Positions 11,227-20,088 of a DNA stretch of 20,179 nt are shown here, in pieces. The notes under the pieces are model-generated. The model saw only the letters and a program-made list of their open reading frames with translations. It ran no database searches and had not been told where the DNA came from. Position 1 is the stretch's first letter. Each line of letters begins with the position of its first letter. Both the position numbers and the translations under genes were made by a program. This stretch comes from Plakobranchus ocellatus (taxonomy: Eukaryota; Mollusca; Gastropoda; Plakobranchidae). The DNA lies in NCBI GenBank assembly GCA_019648995.1, contig BLXT01007309.1, forward strand, positions 5,309,741 through 5,329,919. The letters are read 5' to 3'.

Positions 11227-11526
11227 AACTCATTGACTAGTCTAGATCTAGATCTTGAATCTTGACTTCAATGGATCATATATATCCAGATTACATCTTA
11301 CGTAGACGAGTAGCCTAGGCTTACCAAACATCTTGGACCTATTTACCAACATAATGTATTCCCAAACTATAATCCTGTCTCAAATACAATTTCAATTTTT
11401 CATTATTTCAAAATCCCGATAACATACGATTACGAAGATACTCATTTTCGAGCATCAAGATCTTTTAGTTAGATTTAACGCACTTCCGTGTTTATGAAAA
11501 CAACCTGGATTGTAAAAGAAGGTTAC

Positions 11527-11587
11527 CTTTATCAATCAAACTTAGCAGAACAGCGAGAATGACGCCGCGTGTAATGAGCACTCTCAT
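11527..11587 (-). CDS. Ly6 protein, coding exon 1: start codon and signal peptide
   Basis: ATG at 11587-11585 is followed by RVLITRGVILAVLLSLIDK and a single G before the donor GTAACC. This is a classic signal peptide, with arginines near the start and a hydrophobic core of ILAVLLSL. It joins in phase to exon 2 to read LIDK-GLAKFCYQC. The frame upstream is closed by a TAA nine bases before the ATG (in CATAAATAAAATAAA), so translation cannot start earlier in this exon. At 61 nt the exon falls below usual open-frame thresholds; it was found by searching upstream for a phase-1 signal-peptide exon. The 6-kb distance to exon 2 leaves room for an alternative first exon, but no other candidate was seen. 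Confidence 0.88.
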
Positions 11588-11780
11588 TTTATTTTATTTA
11601 TGAAAACTCGAGGAACATCAAATTTAGTCTCGTTTAGTTAATCAAAATCCAGTCTTCATTTATCTCTAGTCTGTTGAACAAGTCTGCTCGGTTCCTTCTT
11701 TCAGTTTTTTAGAACACCGGAAGTTACCTGCGTTGATCCTCAGGTCAACATTTTTAGGCCAAACTTTCTCACCTGCGACT
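11588..11780 (-). promoter_or_regulatory. Ly6 5' UTR and putative promoter with an ETS-type site
   Basis: The block CCGGAAGT at 11717-11724, about 130 nt upstream of the start codon, matches the canonical ETS/GABP core common in animal promoters. A second copy of the core on the other strand (CACTTCCG) lies near 11481-11488, just inside intron 1. No convincing TATA box is placed in front of the ATG. A strong splice donor, GCAG|GTGAGA, at 11772-11771 suggests that part of this region may be a 5' UTR intron. Confidence 0.4.
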
Positions 11781-12741
11781 ATAACGCCATCTCAAGAGAC
11801 CTACTAAAGCTAAGAACTATAACTCCCCTGATTTTACTCAATGATCTCCACGGCATGAAATTGTCTCCCTTGCATAATCTTGCGGTATGTTTTCGTTCCT
11901 TCTCCTTTCTCACGGACTTATGAAAAAGAATAAGAAAATGCAAGCACGGATAAATCACTTCAAGCAGCCTGGGGGGTGCGGAGGAGAGTGATGTAATTGC
12001 CATAAAAATGAAGAAATGGGATTTCCTTTATGTTACTGAACTGACGAAGCCAACATAAAGGCGAAATATTTGTTCTACTTTATGGTTTTTTTTTTTAATT
12101 TTTGTTTTGTTTTTGTAAAAAAATATCCTTTAAAGTAGGTAATTGTATGTTTTGTTTTCATGAACTTGTGCTCAAGATAAGGCGTCTAAAAAGGTAATTT
12201 TAAGGACCAATGAATTAAGTACCGCGGTCTTAAGAAAAAGAGACGCAAAAACAGAGGACTTAATCATCTTAGATCAACTACACAGTAAAATATCAATGGC
12301 TAGATTTTTAAGTGTTTCATTTTTTCTTCAGAATTTTAATGAATAATATCGAGTTAGAAAAGAAGAGTTATATATTTTTTTTCTTTCTTCCTCCCTTAGT
12401 TCTAACTCAGTAACTGTTGTGGATGCGAGTTTCTGTTGGTTTTGGAAGCTGATAAACATTTTAATGCCGTTCATCCTTGTCTTTTTTCCCCTTATTCTTT
12501 AGTTTATTCCTTGGTATTTTTCCGTTTGTTCTAGCTTTTTTTTTAGTTTTGTTTTTTTCACTTTTAGTTCAAGCCTCTAAACAGGTGTAGGCAGCTAAGC
12601 GTTGAGCCATACGAGGCCTTATCGGTCATTTTGAATTGAAGCTCCGCCTGTGTAGGTTTTCTGGGGTTTTTTTTTGTTTTTGTTTTTTTCTTTTGTTTTA
12701 ACCTGAAAAGGGAGTAGAGGCTTTTTGTTGGTAAACTATGA
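11781..12741. other. Spacer upstream of the Ly6 gene; no gene recognised
   Basis: This mixed AT-rich DNA contains T-rich runs (12088-12110, 12536-12560, 12665-12690). Open frames here have no domain-like content. The 5' end of the Ly6 transcript may reach into the left part. Confidence 0.5.
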
Positions 12742-12931
12742 TTATTTTTTTTCTCAACGATTGGGCCAGACAAAAAAAAAATGCAAGAATGAGGCCACAA
12801 TGTAAAATGCAAGTTTAAAAACAGAAGCATTACAATTTATTTTTTTTCTCAACGATTGGGCCAGACAAAAAAAAAATGCAAGAATGAGGCCACAATGTAA
12901 AATGCAAGTTTAAAAACAGAAGCATACAATT
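12742..12931. repeat. 95-bp direct tandem duplication, two copies
   Basis: Copy 1 (about 12742-12836) and copy 2 (about 12837-12931) share CTCAACGATTGGGCCAGAC, an A run, and then ATGCAAGAATGAGGCCACAA. The only clear difference is a small indel near the end (CATTACAATTTA against CATACAATTTA), so the duplication is recent. Confidence 0.93.
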
Positions 12932-13096
12932 TATTACAATGTCGTACATATATTGATTACTATTGTAGGAAAAGGGAGTAGAAACCAGTAGTGACGGTGG
13001 TTCTCTGCAAGCAGCTTTGACATCGTCGTCGAAATACTTGTATTCACTAACAAACGTGGTGGTTGTCGCATTAAATAAAGAAGTAGCTGCATCAAC

Positions 13097-13257
13097 AGTA
13101 GTAGCGGCAGTAGATTTGTAGTAGTAGTAGTAGTAGCAGCAGCAGCAGTAATAATATATTGTTAAAGTAGTACTACTAGCAGTAATTAATGGAAGGGAAG
13201 TAGTACTAACAGTAGGAGCAATAGTATTAGTAGCAGCAGCAGAAGAACCAGTAGATT

Positions 13258-13302
<45 letters not shown>

Positions 13303-13332
13303 CAGTAGTAGTACTAGTAGTGGTAGTTGTAG
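13097..13332. repeat. GTA/GCA-type trinucleotide array
   Basis: Imperfect GTA, GCA and AGT triplets occur in two dense blocks (about 13118-13150 and 13230-13320) with similar interrupted repeats between and beyond. On the minus strand this reads as a long threonine-rich open frame, which is a by-product of the triplet period. Confidence 0.95.
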
Positions 13333-13622
13333 CAGAAATAATAGTAATTACAGTTCTCTTAATGGTGTGTTGATGGTATTGTTGTAGTATAAATACATGT
13401 CGAACTGAAAGAAGAAGCATAAGCAGAACTGTTGGTTCCTGTAGTTAAAGCAGCAGAAGAGATAGTGATGGTGGTAGTGGTACTGGTAGAATAGTAGATC
13501 AGTAGATCTGGTGGAAGTAGATTTTACACGATGCCGTCGCTTTATTTCTCATAGGCCATTGGTGTGGGTTTTGCCTTTAAAAATTTGTGTATCATCAGTA
13601 ATCACTATCATAAAGGAAGTGT

Positions 13623-13658
<36 letters not shown>

Positions 13659-13676
13659 TACACACACACACACACA
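13623..13676. repeat. Compound (TA)n-(CA)n microsatellite
   Basis: Uninterrupted TA runs from 13623 to 13650, followed by CACATATATA and then CA repeats to 13676. Confidence 0.97.
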
Positions 13677-13680
13677 AGAT

Positions 13681-14984
13681 GCTAAGAATGATTTATACTT
13701 TAAAGGTTAAAAAAATAATAAAGAACACAATGAAGACAATGTGTTAATATTTATCAAGCACATATTTTTTATTACTATGAAAGACGGATTGAAGCATACA
13801 TAATTAAATTAAATGATTTAAATCAGAGAATCTTTAAATAGTATTAATATGGTTGCTGTAAGCAAACTTTTCAGTTTCTTCATTTCTCACCAGTTATAAC
13901 AGCAATAAATTCTCCAGATTTTTGCACACCCACAAAACTATTATTAACACTACAGTCCAAAAAAATAAAAGCTGCTGTCAAAGCTGATTCCTCATGCCTG
14001 TCCAAAGGAAAACATGCGCACGCGCGCACACACACACAAAAATAAAAAAAAAGAAGCAATTACATATTATAGCAACAAAATACATTACATTACAATCATT
14101 ACAGCTACCTAACACTTTTAACTAAAATACACATGATGCCTGCTATAGAATTACAGAAAGAGAAAAACAATTATACTTATCAATAAGAAATTATACTGTC
14201 AAAATAAAACAACATAAAAAAATATACATTTAACACTTTTGATTTAGTGTAAAATTAAGTTTCATCAGTAAACTAAAATATAGAATGACGTCAAAATTCA
14301 TGTAGGCACTGTGGTAACCAAAGGCAACAGTAAATCCAACTTTATAATATAAATAGCTTGACCCAAAATCCACAGAGAAAAAAGAGTACTTGTGTAGGCA
14401 CATCATTAAATAAAGGAAAAAAAAATAGCAGCAAAAAAAGTAATTAAATCAATAAAATTATTAAGTTATCATTACTAGTTTTGAATTTGAAAGAAGACTT
14501 TAACAGGAAGACAAGGACAATTAATGTAGCATTTAATTTGTAATTTTAATGCCGCTCCAACTTTATCCATATTTTATAATTAATAATTCTTTATTTCACT
14601 CATTTTCCTTCAATGTTGCAATACATTTGACTTTTCATATAGGAAAATACCCATGATTTCAGAAAAGGATGAGGTTACTAACTTATGAGGCACATAAAAG
14701 ACACAAAAATGTCCTCATTCATACTTTTGTAAAGTTCAACTTCTTTATTCCATCTTTTTTAGCAACACAAATTTAGGGTTCTTTAACATGCATGAAATGA
14801 GTCCATTCATTTGCTAGGGCAGTGACAGGATCTCCTGACTTCTACAAGCTACTTGTATTGGTGATAGCTTGTATTTAATTGATATTTGGATGATCACAGG
14901 TAACTCAGACCAAAAACATGTACTTGTTTTTTCAGCTTAAGGCTTGCCAGCCCACATTTCGCCGGATTTTTATTTGCACCAACA
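13681..14984. other. Intergenic DNA and RPP14 3' flank; no gene recognised
   Basis: This AT-rich sequence includes a short CG/CA repeat at 14016-14038. No long frame and no hydratase-type sequence is visible on the minus strand, although in vertebrates the RPP14 transcript carries the HTD2 frame at this position. The part next to 14984 is probably RPP14 3' UTR. Confidence 0.6.
14744..14749 (-). terminator. Candidate RPP14 polyadenylation signal AATAAA
   Basis: TTTATT on the plus strand reads AATAAA on the minus strand, about 236 nt after the RPP14 stop codon. A second AATAAA at 14969-14974 is only 10 nt after the stop and so a less likely choice. Confidence 0.4.
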
Positions 14985-15000
14985 TCAGGATGTTGCATCT
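14985..15000 (-). CDS. RPP14: RPP14 terminal coding exon
   Basis: After the acceptor CTTTTCAG (AG at 15002-15001), A completes an arginine codon and GAT GCA ACA TCC TGA encodes DATS and the stop at 14985-14987. The C terminus ...NSRNHRDATS then has nearly the same length as human ...NSRELVLD. A second AG two bases further on (15000-14999) would open another frame with a longer tail ending at 14932. The first AG follows a C, fits the family length and is preferred. Confidence 0.75.
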
Positions 15001-15535
15001 CTGAAAAGAAAGGCATATTGTTGAAAAAAAAAGGCCAAATATAACCCAGAATCAAAACGGGTAATAATTATATTTTAAATCAGGATAAGGTTTGTTGATC
15101 AGATCGTGATTCAACAGAAGAGTTTAAAAAAAATTCAAAAAACGTTTTTTAATGATAACAATGGAATCTCAAATACCATGGAAATGATATGTCCTAAGCC
15201 TTCTATAATGAACTCAACTCTACAGTTTATGTTGTAGTATTAACATTGAGCATTTAAAATAATTTCAAAAGTAATAATAACATAAATGCATGTATTGCTG
15301 AATTAAGAATAGAGGCCTTGGTTTACTTCCATGGCATGACTAAAAGAAAAAAATATTTCTATAACACTCAACTCAACTCAAATTTGTCTCACCATAGTAT
15401 GCCACAAGGATGAAAACAAAATAATTTTTGTTACATTCAACCCTGCTATTTTCCCCCCCACAGAAAAGGAAAAATATGAGTACTATGACCAACTGTTTTT
15501 TTTTTTTTTGATGATGGAAAAATAGGAAAACTTAC

Positions 15536-15582
15536 CTATGATTTCTAGAATTAAATGCTAAACCAAGAAGAAATGGTGATGC
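15536..15582 (-). CDS. RPP14: RPP14 coding exon: SPFLL motif
   Basis: The acceptor is TTTTTCCAG and the donor is ATAG|GTAAGT. Fifteen codons read ASPFLLGLAFNSRNH plus two bases of an arginine codon. SPFLL-L--NSR is the conserved C-terminal block of Rpp14. At 47 nt this is a micro-sized exon, identified by homology and by its splice sites. Confidence 0.93.
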
Positions 15583-15916
15583 CTGGAAAAAGAATTAAAA
15601 AAAAATACATTTTATATATGAATACTTCTTTATAAGTATAGAGACTAGTTTTTAATCAGCACGGGATAGTCACATCAAACTGACCCAAAACACCAATTTT
15701 TAAAAAAATAAAATACTTAGCTTGTAAAGCTATCTAGACCTAGAGATTCTAAGTATTTTCTTTCCAATTTATTTAGCACCAAATTCCACAAGATGGACTT
15801 TGTAGCAGTGCTATTTTTGTAGTAGAGAGCATTTTTGGTTTAGAGGTAAGAAAAACACGGTCACGGTAATTTGAAATATACAGTATCCGTAATATAAAGA
15901 TGGCCAGCAAAAGATC

Positions 15917-16095
15917 TTTGTTTGACATGTTGCTGTTGTTATTGTTGTGAGGTTTTAGTTGTTGAACAATTTTTGTTTGACACGTTGTATTTGTTGTTGT
16001 TGTGAGGTTCTAGTTATTTTTGTTGTTGCTGTTGTTGTTTGTTGTTGTCATCGACATCATTGTCATTGTTGTTATTATTGTTGTTGTTACTACTG
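15917..16095. repeat. TTG trinucleotide tract with a 55-bp internal duplication
   Basis: TTGTTTGACA(T/C)GTTG and GTTGTGAGGTT(T/C)TAGTT recur with a 55-bp offset (15921 and 15976; 15951 and 16006). Imperfect TTG and TTA triplets continue to about 16090. The tract lies inside the 988-nt RPP14 intron. Confidence 0.85.
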
Positions 16096-16570
16096 CTGCA
16101 CTTGTAAAATTTGGGACTGCTGTATTTACAAGGTAAGAACTTGAGGCTTATATTCAGACTATTCGGGTCAATTAGGGTTTCATGTGACAACATAGCATCA
16201 GTCCCACTCGAATTAAATGAGTGAAATATTGCATATAATAGTTTGGAGAAGACAATTTGAAAAAAAAAAAATCCTTTCCATTCTTCAAATCTACTTGCAC
16301 AACTTTAAGTGCACAGCATAGAATCATATCCCATACATCAATGATAATGTTCTCAGACTTACAAAACATCAAACTATTTCAATGCTTTAAATTGTCCAAA
16401 ACGCCACCGCCAACTCATTTAGACTAGTCTCAAGATACATAAATTAAGTGACTTTCACCCTTGCATCTAAGATGAAAAAAAAAATGTGCTCCATATCTAC
16501 TTTCCGGAATCAATACTCCTAGTTCATAAAACAAGGGGAAAAACTACAGAAAGAAGGAAAGTTACATTAC

Positions 16571-16652
16571 ATGTATGACTCGAAAAGCACATCGTTTTCC
16601 AGATGGGGTTGATCCATACAATGTTAATGCTGCCCAGATTTTTTCAGTACTC
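16571..16652 (-). CDS. RPP14: RPP14 coding exon: central conserved block
   Basis: The acceptor is CCCTACAG. A leading G completes arginine (AG|G), then 27 codons read STEKIWAALTLYGSTPSGKR and CAFRVIH before the donor GTAATG. W--LTL-G and GK-CAFRVI are the most conserved parts of the family. Two residues more than in human separate the G of the LTL block from GKR (STPS against SYK), a small loop difference. Confidence 0.95.
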
Positions 16653-17151
16653 CTGTAGGGTAAAATATAAAACCAGAGTAAACAAGCCAACAATTACAAA
16701 TGATACATCATTATTTCATTCTTTTTCTCATCCAATCACTGCCGAGATAGAATCCGCTGCATGAACCGAAAAAAAACAGACAAAAAAAACACTCCCAGAT
16801 CAGGTGCTAACAGAAAGACTGTTTCACAGATCTCTTATAGGAGACAACTTTCTTTTGAAGAAAAGTTCCCCTAAAATAGGTTTTGTGTTTATGCTTCACC
16901 AACAATTATCCTTATACCTATGAGATGCCTAGTTTGTTTCAGTCTTTTATCAGTAAGTAAGGGATTGGGTAACTCTGCATTAGATTTAAAACAAGAGAGA
17001 TAAATCTTTTTCATGTCAAGATATAAATCATATAGGCTTAGGGGAAATGTTGAGCATGATAAGGATGGGTAATTTATACTCTGAGGAAAAAATCAAATAC
17101 CAGAATACTTATATTATTACTTATAGTAAAGGGAAGAACTTTCAGACAAAC

Positions 17152-17225
17152 CTGCTTGGTACTCTGATGATGCAGGTTCCATCTCCAAATACCTTCAACA
17201 AATCAACTGGGGTTGCTGCACCAAC
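17152..17225 (-). CDS. RPP14: RPP14 coding exon
   Basis: The acceptor is TTTTTACAG and the donor is GCAG|GTTTGT. Twenty-four codons read VGAATPVDLLKVFGDG then TCIIRVPS, plus two bases of arginine. This follows human VDAALPLDIL...AILRICS. The exon is phase 0 at its start and phase 2 at its end, matching its neighbours. Confidence 0.94.
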
Positions 17226-18452
17226 CTGTAAAAAAGATAAAACAATAATGTTGGTATATTTTGAATCTTTTAAACTCAAAATACAGTTAAACACAAAATA
17301 GCTTGAACATAATAAATAACAAATAATTCATTACCTACTCCTTTTTCCCCGCCAAATTCCTTCTTTGTGTCTTTGTACTGTTTACACCAATTCCTAGAAT
17401 GATTTTCCTTCCAATCATACCAAAAAAACTTCAGGATTGATTAGAAATGTAGCAAACAACTAAAATTCCAACTTGTGACTAGTCTACACCCTCATGTTTT
17501 ACTTCTCATCATACCGCAGGCAATACCAATAATCAGCAGTTTTAGAAAGTTGCTCATCATGTGCCCCATCCTCACCCCACCCCACCCCCCTTTCCAACCC
17601 CATTAGTACATTCTCAGGACACCAGTCATCACCAGACCTACACAGGAACATGGTCAACTCTTGAACATAAAGCCTTGCAATTGCCTCATCATGGAAAATT
17701 TACATTTTTTCTGCCCACCCCATCTGTGATCTGTCCCAAGAGACAAGTTTAGAACTAGATCTGGATTTGTACAGGGCACCAATGTAATTACACTGACTTA
17801 CACTTTCAAAAGGGTGGACAAGCAAACATTCATAAAAGCCTAATTAAAACTAAATTCCTAGTCAAATTTCACCGATATTCTATGAAAGAACTAAATCCAC
17901 TTAAATAAGCATAATAAAAGTTTTTTAAGGTCTACAAAGTTTTAAAAATCTAATATCTGAAGATGAGCACACCATGCTGCCTATAAATATTTGTACTACT
18001 TTAGATCCCTAGCTTGCCACTTTGTCAAACTGGTCGCCTGATCGGCCTGGCAACACACACACACACACATTAAAAGTACAGGCTAGAATCTTCACAAATT
18101 GCCACAATCTCTGCTCTTACACAGTTTAGACACAAATCTAACTCCTGATGAAGTTACTAAGGATCCCCCTAGTGAGATCTTAAAAAATCACATAACCCTG
18201 ATAAATATATGCAGACAATCCTCTCAATTAAAAAGCCCCTGAATTTTTTTTTTCTTTTCTTGCTCAAAAAACAAAAAAAAGCGACACAACCTTTCTCCAT
18301 ATTTGCAAAGATAAGGAGGAGTTATATTGTGTATATTTAGTGAATCTGCTCAGTTGCTTCCTTTTGGTAAGCATTTGATATTTCAATCCATCCTGTTTAC
18401 AAAATTATGCAGGTCATATTCGTAGCCCCATTAACTTAAGAGGTTTACATAC
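17226..18452 (-). other. RPP14: RPP14 intron (1227 nt)
   Basis: This is the largest of the four RPP14 introns. It contains a C-rich stretch at 17565-17605 and a CA repeat at 18053-18069. A GTAAGT motif at 17801-17796 on the minus strand has no matching acceptor or coding sequence and is not called. Confidence 0.8.
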
Positions 18453-18540
18453 CTGCCCAAGTGTTTCCTTCATGGCTTGAAGAATCAAAAACTTGTACTG
18501 GTTGCCATTAAGCTCACTAGAGTTCTCATCTTCAATTGTA
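18453..18540 (-). CDS. RPP14: RPP14, most upstream coding exon seen
   Basis: The acceptor is CATTCTGCAG (AG at 18542-18541) and the donor is GGGCAG|GTATGT. A leading T completes a codon from the missing exon, then 29 codons read TIEDENSSELNGNQYKFLIL followed by QAMKETLGQ. This matches human ...LEFQDCGVGLNAAQ and FKQLLISAVKDLFGE. The missing exon should encode about 20-25 residues ending in a short aromatic and lysine-rich strand. Confidence 0.92.
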
Positions 18541-19650
18541 CTGCAGAATGAGAAAGGTATACAAATTTTAACAAGTTATGAACTATGCAAAACCATTCTG
18601 TTTATAAATCTTATTTAGTATTTAAAAGATCTAAAAAGAAATAAACTAATGTTGACAACCCACTAAAAGCTGGCTGACAATTTAAACCGTTTAACATCCA
18701 ATATCATTTTCAGGGTGCTAGCATATAAATCTACAAATATTCTTGTTCAACAGCAACATTCAATGCTAGTTCATTAATAAATATCTATAAAACTATTCTG
18801 AAGAGTTCTGAAGAGAAGAGATCTGCGACACAAAAAAAAGTGAAAAAATCCTAAGAAATAAATAAATAACCAGTAACTAAAGTAAAGTGAAAAACATCAC
18901 AAAGGCATGACGATATAGGTGTAGCATCATATGATTATGAGACAATTTGCTGCAGAAATATAGGTACAGTTGTCATTTTATAATTCCATATTCAGACCTG
19001 CCAACCCCAATTTGTTCTCACAGGTATATTCACCTCTACTCACAGGAATTTAGAAAGTCTCACAGGAATATGCCAGTAGGCCTATACAATTAAATGCGCA
19101 TGGATAAACCGTATTACACCTTAATTATAGACTCCACCATAGACATTCCATATCATTTAAGTATACTATCAGAGGACAATTAATGCATTTTCGATTCGAA
19201 AGATGCAAGAAAGTATCCCCATACTCACTGCCATTAGTCCAATAATGTTACCATTTATCAAGCCTTAAAGACCTGTAGGCTTAGGGCCTGGATGATGAAT
19301 TTTTTAAAGGTGCACTACAATGTATAAAATTCAAAATCTAGCTCATTCAATAAAGGGTTATATGAAGAAAAAAAAATCTATGTCAGACAGGTCTACAGAA
19401 TCTCAGTAAGGCTTAATATTGTAACCCATTGTATATTAAATAAAAGAAAACATCGAATTTTTTTTTTTTTTTAACAGAGATCCTCGCAAGTCATGTCGAC
19501 CTACAATGTATTCATGTCTGTGTAAGCTAAGGCCTTGACTAAAGCCTAAATTAGATCTCGAGGACCATTATCAAATTTTGATTATACATGAAGAAACACA
19601 ATTAAGAGTGTAGCGACATTAGAAATATCCTGGATCTTGATATTGCCTAG
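18541..19650. other. Upstream RPP14 intron or flank; no exon recognised
   Basis: By position this should be the intron before the first retained RPP14 exon. It was searched on the minus strand for a short exon ending in phase 2 with an aromatic/lysine strand, and none was found. Three short repeats of CTCACAGG lie between 19017 and 19070, inside what looks like a diverged dispersed repeat beginning CAGACCTGCCAACCCC at 18994. Confidence 0.5.
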
Positions 19651-19651
19651 A

Positions 19652-19736
19652 TCGAGAGAGAGTGAGAGAAAGAACGAAAAAAGGAAAGAAAGAGTGAGAA
19701 TTACTGAGAGACACTCACAGAGTGATAAAAGAGAAA

Positions 19737-19768
<32 letters not shown>

Positions 19769-19898
19769 GAGAGAGAAATAAGAAGAGAAAAAGTGAGAAT
19801 AACTGAGGGACACTCAGTGACAAAAGGAGAAACACACAGAGAGAGAGGGAGGGAGGGAGAGAGAGAGAAGAGGGAGTCAGAGAGAGAGAGAGAGAGAG
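19652..19898. repeat. GA-rich array with a 99-bp higher-order duplication
   Basis: Runs of GA are interrupted by a related non-repeat block present twice. The first is GTGAGAATTACTGAGAGACA with what follows it at 19694, and the second is GTGAGAATAACTGAGGGACA at 19793, about 99 bp later. The second copy is slightly shorter. The open frames on both strands here are composition artefacts. Confidence 0.9.
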
Positions 19899-20026
19899 AT
19901 AGACTGGACAAAGATAACATCAGAACATTACCTAACAAAAAAAAAATCCACATCGAAGCTAACAACTGAAGAAGAGGAAAAGAACATTTTTAAAACTGAG
20001 TAATTTAAGAAAAGACCGAGACCGAG

Positions 20027-20088
20027 ACACACACACACACACAGAGGGAGAGAGAGAGAGAGGGAGAGAGAGAGAGAGAGAGAGAGAA
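20027..20088. repeat. CA-GA compound microsatellite
   Basis: CA repeats to 20042 are followed by GAGGGAGAGAG-type repeats up to about 20088. Confidence 0.95.

Larger units (their letters stand above)
5477..11526 (-). other. Ly6 intron 1 (6.05 kb, phase 1), repeat-rich
   Basis: The donor is AAAG|GTAACC (GT at 11526-11525) and the acceptor is TTCCATCAG (AG at 5478-5477). The intron holds the 93-bp duplication, the inverted-repeat element, a CT-rich duplication, a GC-richer patch and a 38-bp duplication, each listed separately. The remaining stretches (about 5480-6490, 6680-7095, 7920-9740, 9830-10750, 10870-11150) are AT-rich with no recognisable gene. Plus-strand AATAAA motifs near 9944 and 10115, the second followed by repeats of AATC, could be the tail of an old retroposon, but no coding part was seen. 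Confidence 0.75.
4530..11587 (-). other. Gene span: Ly6/uPAR (three-finger) GPI-anchored protein, three coding exons
   Basis: The coding exons on the minus strand are 11527-11587, 5324-5476 and 4530-4744, giving 429 nt including the stop and 142 residues. Both introns are GT-AG and phase 1, and each join completes a glycine codon (G21 and G72). Residues 1 to about 23 form a signal peptide. Ten cysteines follow at 26, 29, 37, 55, 63, 80, 89, 104, 108 and 113, with the family's opening CxxC and closing CN. Residues about 126-142 are a hydrophobic tail without a charged cytoplasmic end, as in GPI-anchored members. Ly6 proteins are small surface or secreted modulators of receptors, channels and junctions. 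The subfamily cannot be named from sequence alone; arthropod quiver/sleepless and boudin/crooked-type proteins are the obvious invertebrate comparisons. The gene model is strongly supported and the physiological role is open. Confidence 0.92.
14985..18540 (-). other. RPP14: Gene span (5'-partial): RNase P/MRP subunit p14-like, five exons
   Basis: Five minus-strand exons (18453-18540, 17152-17225, 16571-16652, 15536-15582, 14985-15000) join in frame through GT-AG introns of 1227, 499, 988 and 535 nt. They encode 101 residues that follow the human RPP14 protein (124 residues, compared from memory) from about residue 25 to the end. Landmarks are LNGNQYKFLILQAMK (human LNAAQFKQLLISAVK), the aligned W-LTL stretch, GKRCAFRVI (GKKCAFRVI) and SPFLLGL (SPFLLAL). 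Rpp14 belongs to the Rpp14/Pop5 family, an alpha-beta fold found in nuclear RNase P, which matures the 5' ends of tRNAs. About 24 N-terminal residues and the start codon are missing. The first retained exon begins in phase 2, and no convincing upstream exon was found up to the window end. Confidence 0.92.

Noticed and set aside
11779-12003. 74-codon minus-strand frame upstream of Ly6
   Set aside because: It has no domain features. At most it overlaps a 5' UTR exon ending at the donor near 11772.
12565-12609. tRNA A-box-like TGGCTCAACGCTTAGC and B-box-like AGGCTTGAACTA on the minus strand, suggesting a tRNA-derived SINE
   Set aside because: The boxes are about 21 nt apart, too close for a tRNA-type promoter, and the B box lacks the GTTCGA core.
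12830-13420. 196-codon minus-strand frame rich in threonine
   Set aside because: It is produced by the GTA/GCA triplet array and the 95-bp duplication. It has no domain, signal or splice context.
15959-16144. Cysteine-rich 61-codon plus-strand frame
   Set aside because: The cysteines come from TTG/TGT triplets in the repeat tract inside an RPP14 intron, not from a toxin-like gene.
17796-17804. Perfect GTAAGT donor on the minus strand as the end of a further RPP14 exon
   Set aside because: It lies between two exons that already join in frame, and the sequence before it has no RPP14 similarity.
19036-19230. GTGAGT motifs near 19041 and 19222 as the donor of the missing RPP14 first exon
   Set aside because: The required phase leads straight into stop codons and the upstream sequence lacks the expected residues.
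19582-19965. Long frames on both strands (leucine/serine-rich and glutamate/arginine-rich)
   Set aside because: Both follow from the GA/CT dinucleotide array, which cannot easily produce stops.
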